DNA from: Desmodesmus armatus
Taxonomy: Eukaryota > Chlorophyta > Chlorophyceae > Sphaeropleales > Scenedesmaceae
Length of the DNA stretch: 64,000 nt
Direction: 5' to 3'
Assembly: GCA_007449985.2 (NCBI GenBank)
Contig: VIIQ02000059.1
Location: forward strand, 62,001 to 126,000
A model generated the notes under the pieces. It searched no databases, was not told where the DNA came from, and saw only the letters and a list, made by a program, of their open reading frames with translations. Numbering within the stretch: position 1 is the stretch's first letter; every line of letters starts with the position of its first letter. Positions 12,901-22,109 of this stretch are shown here, piece after piece. The position numbers were made by a program, and so were the translations under genes.

Positions 12901-14382
12901 TGGAGCCACTGGCATCGAAATGCAACGCCCTGTCTGTCCGACATCGGATGGCATAGTTGCTGACGGCCTGCTTCCTGGGGGCTTACCCCTGTATGGATGA
13001 CCAACCGTGTATGCTGCAAGATGCAACACATGAACAAACTCTTACATCACTGCTGCAAGATGCAACAAGTAAAAGCACTCTTACATCACTGCGCATGGCT
13101 GTCACAATGGACTGCTGGTGTTGTGTTGGCCTGCCTCTGCTGCCTGCAATGCTGCCTGTAGGCGCGTGTGTACCTCACAAAGCTGCTGTGCAGCACACCC
13201 CTGTTGCACCAACCTTGGCTTCTGCAGTGCCTGGCACAATTCAGCATGGTAGCTTCTAATGATTTGATTGCATGTGCCTGCTGTCCTTGCCAATGCTGCC
13301 TGTAGGTGCGTGTGTACCTCACAAAGCTGTGCAGCACACCCCTGTTGCACCAACCTTGGCTTCTGCAGTGCCCGGCACAATTCAGCATGGTAGCTTCTAA
13401 TGGTTTGATTGCCTGTGCCTGCTGTCCTTGCCAATCCTGCCTGTAGGTGCGTGTGTACCTCACAAAGCTGTGCAGCACAGAGGCTGAGGAGGCAGAGCTC
13501 ACTGCTGCCCTGCAGCAGGCCCTCACGACAGTCCTGCAGGACATTGCACCAGCAGACAAGGTGGACCCTGCAGCTGCAGCAGCAGCAGCAGCAGCAAAAG
13601 AGGTGTGTGACAGTGAAGAGGGAGAGGAGCTGATGCTCACTCAGCGCCTGCCAGCAGCAGCAGAAGATGCAGGAGACGACGGTGCAGAGACTGGTCTGCC
13701 TCAGGCAATGGACTTAGACACAACAGCACCAGCAGCAGCAGCAGATGTATGCTCCACACCAACACCACCTGCAGCAGCAGCGGCAGCGGGGGATATGTAC
13801 CCTGACGATGATTACTGGCAGCAGCTGAGCAGTCAGGCAGCAGAGACTTCTCAGCTGCCGTGCACACCAGCTCCCAAAACACCAGGGGGCCCGCTGCCGC
13901 GCTGGTCGTCCCTGACACCGTGCAGTCAGCTGGGCAGCCAGGTGGCAGAGACACTGCAGCAGCAGCAGCAGCAGGAGCAGCACAGGTTGCCTTTTGGGAT
14001 GCAGACAGAGCAGCAGCAAGAGCAGCAGATGATGCCGTTTGGGGTGCAGGCAGGGCAGCAGCAGGTGTTGTCCGTAGGTCAGGATGCAGGGGAGGTTGGC
14101 AAATTGCTCCCCGGCAGCAGCTTGGAGCCTGCAGCAAGCAGCTACATCGGTGTGGCTGCTGCTGCTGCTGCTGTTGACGTTGTGGACCTTACTGAATCAG
14201 AGCCAGCGGTGCCGCCAGGTCAGCACTCACATGAGGAGGTTGTAAAGTTCTGGCAGGACAAGTTGGGTGGGGCCCAGAAGGGCAAGGAGGCAAACCCCAG
14301 CAAGCGGGCTGCAGGCAGCCGACCCCAGGTACAGCTACAGACCAGCAAGAGGCCCAAGAGCAGCAACGTGAAGCAGCACTAG
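6952..14382 (+). CDS. SAMHD1: SAMHD1-type HD-domain dNTP triphosphohydrolase homologue
   Basis: Eleven exons: 6952-7126, 7823-7915, 8519-8635, 8897-8978, 9236-9533, 9981-10133, 11178-11419, 11710-11905, 12205-12347, 12607-12727, 13447-14382. Together they give one uninterrupted frame of 851 residues, strong support for the model. SAMHD1 cleaves dNTPs to deoxynucleosides and triphosphate. HD metal ligands are visible: His in NRLQHSR (about residue 87), HD in [12 protein letters not shown] (about 130), and Asp in [11 protein letters not shown] (about 264; human D311-K312-Y315-D319 pattern). [14 protein letters not shown] and the [12 protein letters not shown] block match the human sequence in order, as does the [16 protein letters not shown] region. 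No SAM domain is seen at the N-terminus. A short-repeat insert sits in exon 5. The last exon adds about 290 low-complexity Gln/Ala residues with a [10 protein letters not shown] motif and basic SKRPK. The first exon start is tentative. Confidence 0.88.
7387..7868 (+). repeat. Tandem duplication of SAMHD1 exon 2 start with upstream intron, bounded by C-runs
   Basis: Unit 1 (about 7387-7627) and unit 2 (about 7628-7868) both begin with a long C-run. They then share CCGCTA, TATGCAGCAG/GATGCAGCAG, a CACTCACACTG block, TGTGTTGT-CTGGCTGCTGCAG and the exon start TGCGGCGC-TTGAGTC. Only the second unit continues into the full exon (7823-7915). The homopolymer marks both unit boundaries. Confidence 0.88.
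8157..8217. repeat. Two perfect hairpins in SAMHD1 intron 2
   Basis: Arms CAAGCCCCTG (8157-8166) and CAGGGGCTTG (8168-8177) flank a single C. Arms GCAGGAGCAGGT (8183-8194) and ACCTGCTCCTGC (8206-8217) flank an 11-nt loop. All pairs are perfect. Confidence 0.95.
9309..9431 (+). repeat. Minisatellite inside SAMHD1 exon 5
   Basis: About seven imperfect units of GACAGCACACAGGGCCAG type encode a run of [10 protein letters not shown] peptides. It is in frame and sits between the [18 protein letters not shown] helix and the [13 protein letters not shown] segment, where human SAMHD1 has only a short linker. Confidence 0.85.
10208..10265 (+). repeat. Partial copy of SAMHD1 exon 6 end and donor
   Basis: Repeats the exon 6 end (about 10083-10133, coding [12 protein letters not shown] then GT) as [12 protein letters not shown] followed by GTGGGT, about 130 bp downstream. 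The copy could serve as an alternative donor region or be a relic. Confidence 0.88.
10692..11035 (+). repeat. Three upstream partial copies of SAMHD1 exon 7
   Basis: Acceptor plus exon start (CAG then CTTGTxGAxGG) occurs at about 10695, 10770 and 10917 before the full exon at 11178. The copy at 10917-11030 retains most of the exon coding ([20 protein letters not shown] onward, to CAVK); the earlier ones break off sooner. The intervening intron pieces (CACTCTGCCA, CACAGCATCCAC, ACTGCCTCACCTG) are also repeated. Confidence 0.9.
13155..13480 (+). repeat. 142-bp tandem repeat carrying the start of SAMHD1 exon 11
   Basis: Units beginning near 13155 and 13298 are about 142 bp each and nearly identical. 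Each contains CCTGTAG then GTGCGTGTGTACCTCACAAA, i.e. acceptor plus first codons of the last exon. The third occurrence at 13441 runs on into the true exon at 13447. The two upstream copies keep a plausible 3' splice site. Confidence 0.92.
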
Positions 14383-16059
14383 GGAGTGTTGAAGGATTCA
14401 GGGTGCAGCAGCGCCCGGCAGGACCCTCAGACCCTACCGGTATGCTCACTTGGATGCGCAGCAAGGTCTTGCTGGTGGTTGGTTATGCTTGCACGGCGAC
14501 TGCTGTTGTCAAATGGTTCTGGTGGCGGGCCCGAACCCGGCTTAGGGAGTGACTAGGGAAGTTGATGGGTCACCACTTTCATGTTCTGCATGTGTCCATA
14601 GAGGTTCAAGTCCCATGCTGTATTTATCATTGTTGCTGCTGAGATGGCAGAGCACAGCCGCTAGGTGCTGGTTGATATTTTGTTGGTTTGGAGGTGGCAC
14701 TTGGCAGTGCCTTTCAGCTGTGTCAAAACTATCGTGCACAGAGTTTCATTGACCCCGTATGCAGGTGTTGCAGGTCACGCCCTCTACCCGTGGGCAGCTG
14801 AACTTTGCACTCATGGGATGTGTGTGGCTTGCTCGCTATTTATCAGTTATCCCAGCCTGGTATGGTACCAGAAATTAGTTATGGTTGTACAGTGGCAGCT
14901 GCGGCGGGCCTGATGTTGGTCATGCGCAATGTGCGCTTTCCAAGTTGCAGCACGTTTATGCACCACTTCTTGGCGTGGTATGTTGGCAGCAACACTCCAT
15001 GTCCAGTTGTAACCCCAGGCTGCAGGCCTCTCACGCAGGATGCAATAACGCACAGCGCTGCACAATCATCAGATGCATGTTTTGGGGTTTTGATTGCAGT
15101 GGTGTGTTTGTTGTCTGCCGCAGACAGACAGCGGCAGTGAATAAAATTCCCGCATGTCACGCAGTGACATCAGGTTGCTACCCTCATGGACCGTGAGTCG
15201 TGGTGTGGTATGTGTTGGCTGGCTTGTGGCATCTGCATCAGCTGACAGGCGGTTTGGTGGTTTTGTTCACTGCTACTGGTGGCCAGCGAGCTGCTTCACA
15301 ATATACACGGCACGAAGTGTACAGGGTTCCACATCACCGCCGTCGGCCCATGTGCAGGCAGTTGAGGGGTCGTGTCGTTGCTGTTGTGTTGCTGAGGTGA
15401 TACTGAGATGGGGCAAACGTGCTGACCGTATACAAGTATTTGTATATGTATGTATGTTTGATGATGTTCTGCCAGATTAGTATGCCATGTAATGCCAGAC
15501 GGTCTTCTGTTGTTTGCTGTGGTGGACAGCACGAGTGTGTGATGGAGCATTCGGGCAACTGTGCTCGAGCAGCTGCTGCCCTTTGTTCTGGGCCTGCGTG
15601 CTGCCCACCCCATCACATGTCACTGTGGCGGTGCAAGAGGCTTGCAACTGCTAACAGATGTGGTGACAATCAGGCATTTTTGACGCTTGGGGACCAGTCG
15701 GCCACGGTGACACTGACAGACATGCCCAACCAGACAGACTGCTGCAGTTGCTGCAGGACCTGCACCTGCTGCCTGATCAAACCGTTTCTCGGCCAGCACT
15801 TTGAGAGTTTGTGTGTTTCATACAATGTTTGTGGGCTGCTGTGCATGTTGCGGGTAAGCTGCACCTTGTGAAGTGTCCAAAACACTGCCTCCAACTGCTG
15901 CTGCTCATCAGCAGAACGACAGAACGCCCAACAGCAAATTGCTGCCAGCAATCAACGAGGCCACCACAAACGCAATCTTATCATTCTGCAACGCTCGTGA
16001 TGCTCTGCTGGTTCAGCCAGACCCAGCGCACTCAGCTTACTCAGCTTACTCAACACTCA

Positions 16060-17592
16060 GAGTTGAGTCGACTCAACTCAGGCGTCTGAGGTCGTTGTTA
16101 CGCTCAAGTCCGGGGCATAAATAGGACGGGTCGCAGCTCAATCAGCCAAAGTGTTTTCGCCACAGTCTGTGCAATAACATAAAGGTCGCAGTGGCGTTCT
16201 CTTCTCTCGGTCCTTCGCCATGGGCTGCTTGCCAAACGGCCCTGCGTGTGGACCAAGCCGTCGGAGCAATATGGAGGCAGAGTGGGCTAGCTTCCAGCTA
16301 GTGTCCATATTATCGCAGCGTCTCGAGCTTGCTGGTTCGGTGCTCGAGATGTGACGGCATCCAGCAGCACTCATGTGCTGATCGGTGTTTCCCTACGGCT
16401 AATACGCCAAGCTGTGAGGCTTCGCTGCTTCACAGCTTGGCGGTGTCTGCCGGCCGAACCGAGGGACCCCTCCGTGCTCCTTGGCAGCCTGCCACGGTAG
16501 CCCACCAACATGGTGTTGCAGCCTGATTTTTTATGAGACTGGCGTGGGCGGCCTCCTCGGGGCAGTCTCGGATAGCTGAAGCAGCTGTGCAGGATGCTTG
16601 GCGCCTGCACAGCTGCTGCAGTGAACCAACCTCAGCCCACAGCTGCTGCATGCCCTCCTGCTGACGCCGTTGTGATACTAGCGCAAACCGCAGGTCTGCT
16701 GCATGCTGCTAGCTCGGTGCGCACCGTGCATGCACGGTGCATATCACTCATGCGCTATGACCCATGAACTGCGTTGCGCCTGCTGGCATGTAGCATGCCA
16801 TGCTGCTTTGCTCAGTGTCAGGCTGACGCAGCACTCCCCAAGAATGCGGACTGCGCTGCACATGTGTAGACGTGAGGCGCTTGGCACCAGTGCTGCAGCC
16901 TGCACTGCATGATGCATGTACTAGCGTGTCAGCCTGATTGCCTGGCCCAGGCAATCAGCCTGCGGCAGGCTGTGAGATTTGAAACTATGACCAAAGCACT
17001 GATCTGAGATCTTTCGGTGGTTGGTGAGATGGCCCGGCCATCTCACCAGATGGCATCTGATCTTGAGGTTGATCAGTTGTGGCAGTGGCTGTTGATGCTG
17101 TTCCAGTCTTGCACCACAAATGCAGGTTTGCTGTGCATACTGTGTAGGATGCTGACCCGGTGCTGACATCACACACTGGCATAACGTTGTGCATCAGCAG
17201 TGCTGACAGCTCAGCAGTTGGTAACAGGGAGTGAATAACATGCCAGTGGCAATGTTTGACATCTCAGATGCCGGACTGGGCTGCCAGCACTTGCTTTTCA
17301 ATGAAGTATATGTTGTTACAAATGGATACCATATTCAGTGAAATTGACCGGTGCAACCGGTGAACTTCCAGGTCACCAGTGACCGATGACACAAGACCAA
17401 CTGGAATGATAGGGGCAGATGGGACTGCCATCTGCAACTGCAGGCTGCCTGCCAGCCAACTGCTCCCACACTGGTAAGGGAGGGGTGGCTGCTCCAGCCT
17501 TAGCCCCAACACAAGAAGCACACAGCATGCCACACTGTCTACCAGCCTACTAGGCTGTCCCACATGCCCTGAGCTTGCTTGTCAAGCAAGCT
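16060..17592. repeat. Cluster of perfect inverted repeats
   Basis: Perfect arms (bp, loop nt): 16060-16079 (10, 0); 16268-16311 (8, with an inner 5-bp stem); 16321-16349 (8, 13); 16405-16442 (13, 12); 16580-16617 (14, 10); 16715-16726 (6, 0); 16721-16740 (10, 0); 16784-16800 (7, 3); 16934-16958 (12, 1); 16956-16972 (8, 1); 17022-17048 (13, 1); 17047-17059 (6, 1); 17415-17435 (8, 5); 17543-17557 (7, 1); 17572-17592 (10, 1). Arms differ in sequence, so this is not one repeated family. Most have either a single central base or a loop of about 10-13 nt. Confidence 0.92.
16116..16354 (+). other. TATA-like site and 44-codon ORF
   Basis: A TATA-like CATAAATAGG lies at 16116-16125. About 95 bp downstream an ATG at 16220 opens a 44-codon ORF ending at TGA 16352-16354. 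The product starts MGCLPNGPACG, resembling an N-myristoylation/palmitoylation signal. It could be a small gene, a first exon, or chance; the hairpins at 16268-16349 overlap its 3' half. Confidence 0.25.
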
Positions 17593-17699
17593 TTGCACGC
17601 CGCCTGCACTGCCGGGCACTGCTTGTTAGTGACTGTCAACTACCAACAAGCAGACCAGTCCTAGCAAACAGGACAGCAAAATAAAAGCACATCCAAGCC

Positions 17700-18486
17700 T
17701 CACACCTTGGTCCTGCACCTCAGACCCACGCTGAGCACATGATTGTCACTGGCCTGACCATAGATGCCAGTGATCACCTGCCCTGATGGGCATGTCAGCT
17801 TGCGCACATCTCCGCCATCAACGGTGCTGCCGCCATAAACAGTGCCACTACCAGGCTGCAGGGACACAGCGTCAACCAGCACCCCAGTGATCAGAGTCAC
17901 GCCAGTGTAACCTTCAGCCTCCCTGTCATTGTAGGTGCGTGCATTGGGCTGCTTTGTCAGCCTCTGGTTAGCGCCAACAGTGCGCCCGTTGCTGCATGTG
18001 AGGGGCCACAGGGACGCGACCACAACTTCGGTTGTCTCAGCATCGCGGTTCAGGTTGAGCGAGCTGTCGGTATCAATTGTGAAGTCGGTGACGAAGGAGC
18101 CAAAGGGACAGTTGATCTCGTAGGCAGTCGTCGCACCGTCAGACTCGGCACTCTGGGCCGGCACAGTGGTCACAGGGCCACTCACGGCCTGGGCACCTGG
18201 GCAGCCAGACACAGCAGCACAGCAACAGCAGCAACGGCAGTTGAGAGCAGTCCATTGTGGCACGTGCTTGTTTCTCTGTGTAGGTGCGGGCTTTTGTAAG
18301 GCAATGGCCCAGCACACCAGCATCAAGGACAACCCTGTGTGACTTGCATTGCTGCGGTTGTCCAGTTGAAAGCCGTACAGGGAGCAGTTTTCCCAAATGC
18401 TGCTACTGCTTACTTGCGAATGCCACCAGACCCAGGCCACACAGGAGCAGCAGGGCCGCACTGGAGCTTGCCGCACGGTTCGACAT
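17700..18486 (-). CDS. Secreted Cys-containing beta-rich protein A (possible lectin-like fold)
   Basis: Two exons on the minus strand: 18486-18414 (signal peptide) and 18196-17700, 189 residues. Exon 1 encodes a clear signal peptide (MSNRAASSSAALLLLCGLGL then VAFA), probably cleaved before SAQA. The mature part has four spaced Cys (NCP, TCSN, TCPSG, LRC) and repeated Gly/Asp turns: GVTLITGVLVDAVSLQP, YGGS, and GQVITGIYGQASDNHVLSVG. The alternation and the G-x-x-VDAV pattern recall jacalin-type beta-prism domains, but I cannot name the family. The intron (18197-18413) ends in a CTG-rich tract before CAG. A paralogue with the same intron position and phase is at 57722-58638. Function is inferred only as secreted or cell-wall. 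Confidence 0.72.
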
Positions 18487-19416
18487 CAGGCAATCCCGAG
18501 CAAGTCAAGAGGGCGAGGGCTGCGGATGGCACGAAGTCGCGACGCGTCGCCAGGGAAGTTGTGGCTGCAATGGCTTCGATCAAAAGGCGTAAGCTGCTGC
18601 CTTGAACAGGCGACTGTGTCAGCATATATAAAGAGGCCACCACCGACCTTCAGTAGAGGGGCATTTGAAGGGCGGTCGAACACCCGAAAACCCCCGACGC
18701 ATGAGCGCCTTGGACTTGAACAGTCGGCCCGACTGCAACTGCTGCATTCCGTTACAGCAATCCAGCGACCTACATATCGCCATGCAGTGACGGGATATGC
18801 GTCGATGCCTCCGTCGCATTATTGGTCTCTGCCGATGTTTTGCTGAGCATAATCGGCTTCACCTGCCTAATGTGTGGGTTGCCTCACCCCCACACTGCCA
18901 GTGTATGGCCTAGGCAATGCTCATCCACAAGGGGTCCAAGGCCCATGGTCTGAACCACACTGACATGCCGCATCGAGGCTACCCATGCAGACACACATAT
19001 CTGTTACAACAACAGCACACACTGCATGTTTGCAGGCTATCAGCACTTCCCTACATCAAATCATGCCCCCAAAGCTCATGAAAGACAGGACCATTGAGGG
19101 AAACTGGGCCCCAAATAAAAGAAACCAACCACAGGTGGCAACAGCGACACTGTTGCCCTCAGTGAGTAACCTCCTGCTGCTTGAGCTGCTGCCAACATCG
19201 GATGGTATTCCACCTCCAACTCTGACGCCGTAGCTGCCAGCCGTTGGACGCTCTGTTTCTAACCAGCCGCTGCCTAAGCAGCTGTCCCATAGGCTGCTGC
19301 GATTACTCCCCCTGCACTGGTATGCACTGGTAGGCATCACCGCCGTACTGGCACTTTCTGGATGACACCGTGTCAAAGTTTGCCAAACTTTATGCTCAGG
19401 CGCAAGGTTCATCCCT
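18487..19416. other. Spacer between secreted protein A and ankyrin copy C
   Basis: Apart from the promoter of protein A I see no gene here. The sequence is of mixed composition, with no repeats or coding-like frame I can support. Confidence 0.5.
18622..18675 (-). promoter_or_regulatory. Promoter of secreted protein A (TATA plus shared upstream block)
   Basis: A TATATAAA/TTTATATA box lies about 140 bp upstream of the ATG. Immediately upstream (about 18640-18672) is a block that recurs in front of protein B (about 58783-58815). Its plus-strand core is ACCGACCTTCAGTAGAGGGG at A and GCCGACCTGCAGCAGATGGG at B. The same spacing to TATA supports a shared regulatory module. Confidence 0.6.
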
Positions 19417-21030
19417 TCACGCCTGCAGCTCCACAAGCAGCAACACTACCAGCAGCGCAACTGCAACGTAAAACAGCAGGCCGGGCGCCACCAGCGATGC
19501 TGCCAATGCTGCGGCCGCCGTGGAGACCACCACACATGCAGCTGTGCGCAAGGGCTGGCGTGCATGTTCCAGCGCACCCTGCTGCTGCTTGTGTGCCGCA
19601 GCCATGCTGACAATCAGGTGCTGCAGTGCTGCCTGCTGCTTGTCGAGATCCACTGCGTCACTCTCAAGCCACATGTCAATCAGTGCCCTGCACACCACAC
19701 TGCCTGCTGGCTGCATGCCATGCTTCAGAGCAGCTTTGGCAGCTGCTGCATTGCTCTTCGCAGCCGGCAGCAGCAGCCGCAGCATCAAACTCTGCTTGGT
19801 GCTGCCATGTAACCCCGGGTCTCTGCTGTCGACAGCCATACAGCTGAGCGGGCCATGTGGTCAGCACCAGCATCTGTGTCAAGCAGGCAGTGCTGCAGCA
19901 GGCACTCAATGGTGGGCATGTGGCCTGCTGCTGCAGCCATGCACAGCGCACTGTGGCCGTCCGAACCCGGTGCATAAGCTGCCGCCCCAGCGTCAAGCAG
20001 CAGTTGCACCACGGCATTGTGCTGGCCCTTGACTGCCAGGTGCAGGGGGGTGTCATCACCATCCCCCAGTGCAGCATCTAAGGGGGCGCCATGGGCAATC
20101 AGCAGCTGGGCAATCTCTATGCTGCCGCGTTCCGCTGCAACATGCAGTGCTGTGTATCCGTCTTCAGCAGCCGTGCCTGGTGTTGCTCCTGCTGCTAGAA
20201 GCATCCTGACCATGTCAGCGCGACCATCGACGGTGGCTATAATCAGGGAAGTGTCTCCTGAGACTTCCGCAGCATTGACTGCAGCACCAAGTGCCAGAAG
20301 CTTCTCCACAGCCGCTGCATTGCCATGTGTGATAGCATAGTGCAGCGGGGTCTGGTGGTTCTCTTGAACCGTGTTTGCAGATGCATGAGCTGCCATCAGC
20401 AACGCAATGCACTCAGTGCAGCCACCTACCGCTGCGTCGTGCAGTGGTGTGCAGCCCAGGCCATCTTGTGCTGACACGTCTGCCCCAGCAGCAATCAGCA
20501 CTTGCAGCACGGCTGAGTGCTTGTCTGAGGATGCTTAGTGCAGGGCTGTCTGGCCCAGACCGGCCGGGTCACCTGCGGCACGGGTGTCTGGTGCTGCTCC
20601 CGCTTTCAGCAGCATTGTCACTACTGCTGCTTCCCCAGCTTCCGCGGCGACATGCAGAGCTGTATAGCCCTTGCTGTTCAGTGCGTCCACAGCTGCCCCC
20701 TTGCTGAGCAGTAGCTCCACAATGTCTGGCTGTTCCTCTGCTGCGCAGTGCAGGGGTGTCTCACCCCACTTATTCACTGCATGTACTGATGCACCTTTGC
20801 TCAGCAGCAGCAGGGCAACGTCTGTGCGCCCCATGGTGGCTGCTGCATGCATGGCTGTTTGGCCGTTGGGGTCCAGGGTGTCTGGTGCTGCTCCTGCTTT
20901 CAGCAGGATTGTCACAACTGCTGCTTCCCCAATTTCTGCAGCTATATGCAGAGCTGTCCAGCCCTTGCTGCTCACTGCGTCCACAGCTGCCCCCTTGCTG
21001 AGCAGCAGCTCCACAATGCCTGGTTGTTTC

Positions 21031-21065
<35 letters not shown>

Positions 21066-21742
21066 GCTGCGGCTGCTGCTGCTGCTGCTGTGTGCTCGGC
21101 TGTGGCAGCATCATCAGATGTGGTGACGACACAACTGCATGCTGCTTCAGCTTCCAGCTGCTCCTGCACAGCTGCTGCATGCCCTTCTGCAACGGCGCCG
21201 TGCAAGGGTGTCCAGCCCTGTTTGTCGACTGCGTTGACTGCTGCTCCTTTGCTCAGCAGCAGCAGGGCAACATCTGTCCGCCCCATAGCGGCTGCTGCAT
21301 GCAGGGCTGTTTGACCTGCATCACCGGCTGTGTCAATGCACCCACCAGCCTTCTGCATGGCCTCTATCAAGATGCTGACTGTGCTGGTTGGCCCAACTGC
21401 AGCGGCACGGTGCAGGGGTAGTAGGCCTTCATGAAGTTCAGCCTTACAGGGGTCTGCTCCTGCTGCCAGCAGCAACTGTACTGTACTGTCTTGACAGCGA
21501 CGTACTGCTGCATACAGCGGGGTCATGTCCATGTAGTCCACTGCATTGGGGTCTGATCCAGCGTGGATGAGATCTGCGGCAATGCTGTCTTTGCCCTGCC
21601 AAGCTGCGATGTGGAGGGCTGTGGACCCGTTGTGGTCTGTTGCAGTCACTGCTGCTGCTAGGCTTGGAAACTGCCGGACGGCCTGAACGTCATCGGCTTT
21701 GATGAGTGTGATGAGTTCACTCAAACCGTGTGGTGAACTCAT
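19417..21742 (-). pseudogene. Ankyrin-repeat protein, copy C (frame broken)
   Basis: Minus-strand ankyrin family member starting at ATG 21742 (MSSPHGLSELITLIKADD). About a dozen ankyrin repeats follow (TALHIAA/TPLHxAA with LLLxxGA helices), then a tail with a likely membrane helix (FYVAVALLVVLLLVELQA). Three lesions break the frame. A GCA/CAG tract (about 21035-21065) shifts it from poly-Ala to poly-Gln. A TAA at 20535-20537 stands in TALHxA where relatives have Leu/Met. A one-base loss near 19815 moves the tail out of frame. The last lesion is shared with copy D. Without RNA data this is best called a pseudogene, or a gene split into several ORFs (20972-21742, 20535-21014, 19785-20510, 19417-19839). 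Confidence 0.75.
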
Positions 21743-22109
21743 TACTACGAATCTGACACGACCCGGCAAGGCTGCCGCAGGACACACCGACCGTTGGACG
21801 GGAATGCTCCCTGGGACACCCCGTCTGCAAAGATTAGGAAAACTGGAAAACACACACGGTGATGAATGGGGTATGTTTTATCATCAGCAGCATGCATTGA
21901 CTATGGTGCCCCAACGCTCATGAGTCTACGCCTGAGCCCGCCTGCCAGGTTTTGGCGGGAGCTTGCATGCATGGAGGTATATGCCTGCGTATCGCCCACA
22001 AAGATGCATCATATGAGTTTTACGCCCCTAAATCACTTGAAGAGGGCGTACTACCCATTGTCCTGCCCGTTCTTCGTCGGCCTGCCCGTTGGTGCTCGAC
22101 CCCACCGAT
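21743..22109. promoter_or_regulatory. Divergent promoter between ankyrin copies C and D
   Basis: 367 bp separate the head-to-head start codons of C (21742, minus) and D (22110, plus). The D-proximal part (about 21900-22105) is similar to the reversed 5' flank of the polyQ gene at 61740-61930. Shared blocks include CCTGAGCCCG, GTATATGCCT and CCCGTTGGTGCT. Confidence 0.55.

Larger units (their letters stand above)
14383..17699. other. Gene-poor interval with hairpin cluster
   Basis: I see no convincing conserved gene in 14383-17699. The interval contains a TATA-like site with a 44-codon ORF (16116-16354), a dense series of perfect hairpins from 16060 to 17592, and a short CTCAGCTTA repeat at 16031-16050. 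A tRNA-like T-loop string near 14601 does not fold. Confidence 0.6.

Noticed and set aside
14595..14625. GAGGTTCAAGTCCC resembles a tRNA T-loop
   Set aside because: The flanking bases do not pair into a 5-bp T-stem and no acceptor, D or anticodon arm is found upstream.
18139..18396. Leu/Cys-rich leader (MDCSQLPLLLLLCCC) as the signal peptide of protein A
   Set aside because: It is out of frame with the mature protein; the upstream exon at 18414-18486 gives an in-frame signal peptide, and paralogue B has the same arrangement.
22089..22109. GTG start of ankyrin copy D
   Set aside because: The ATG at 22110 aligns with the start of the other copies; non-ATG initiation is not needed.
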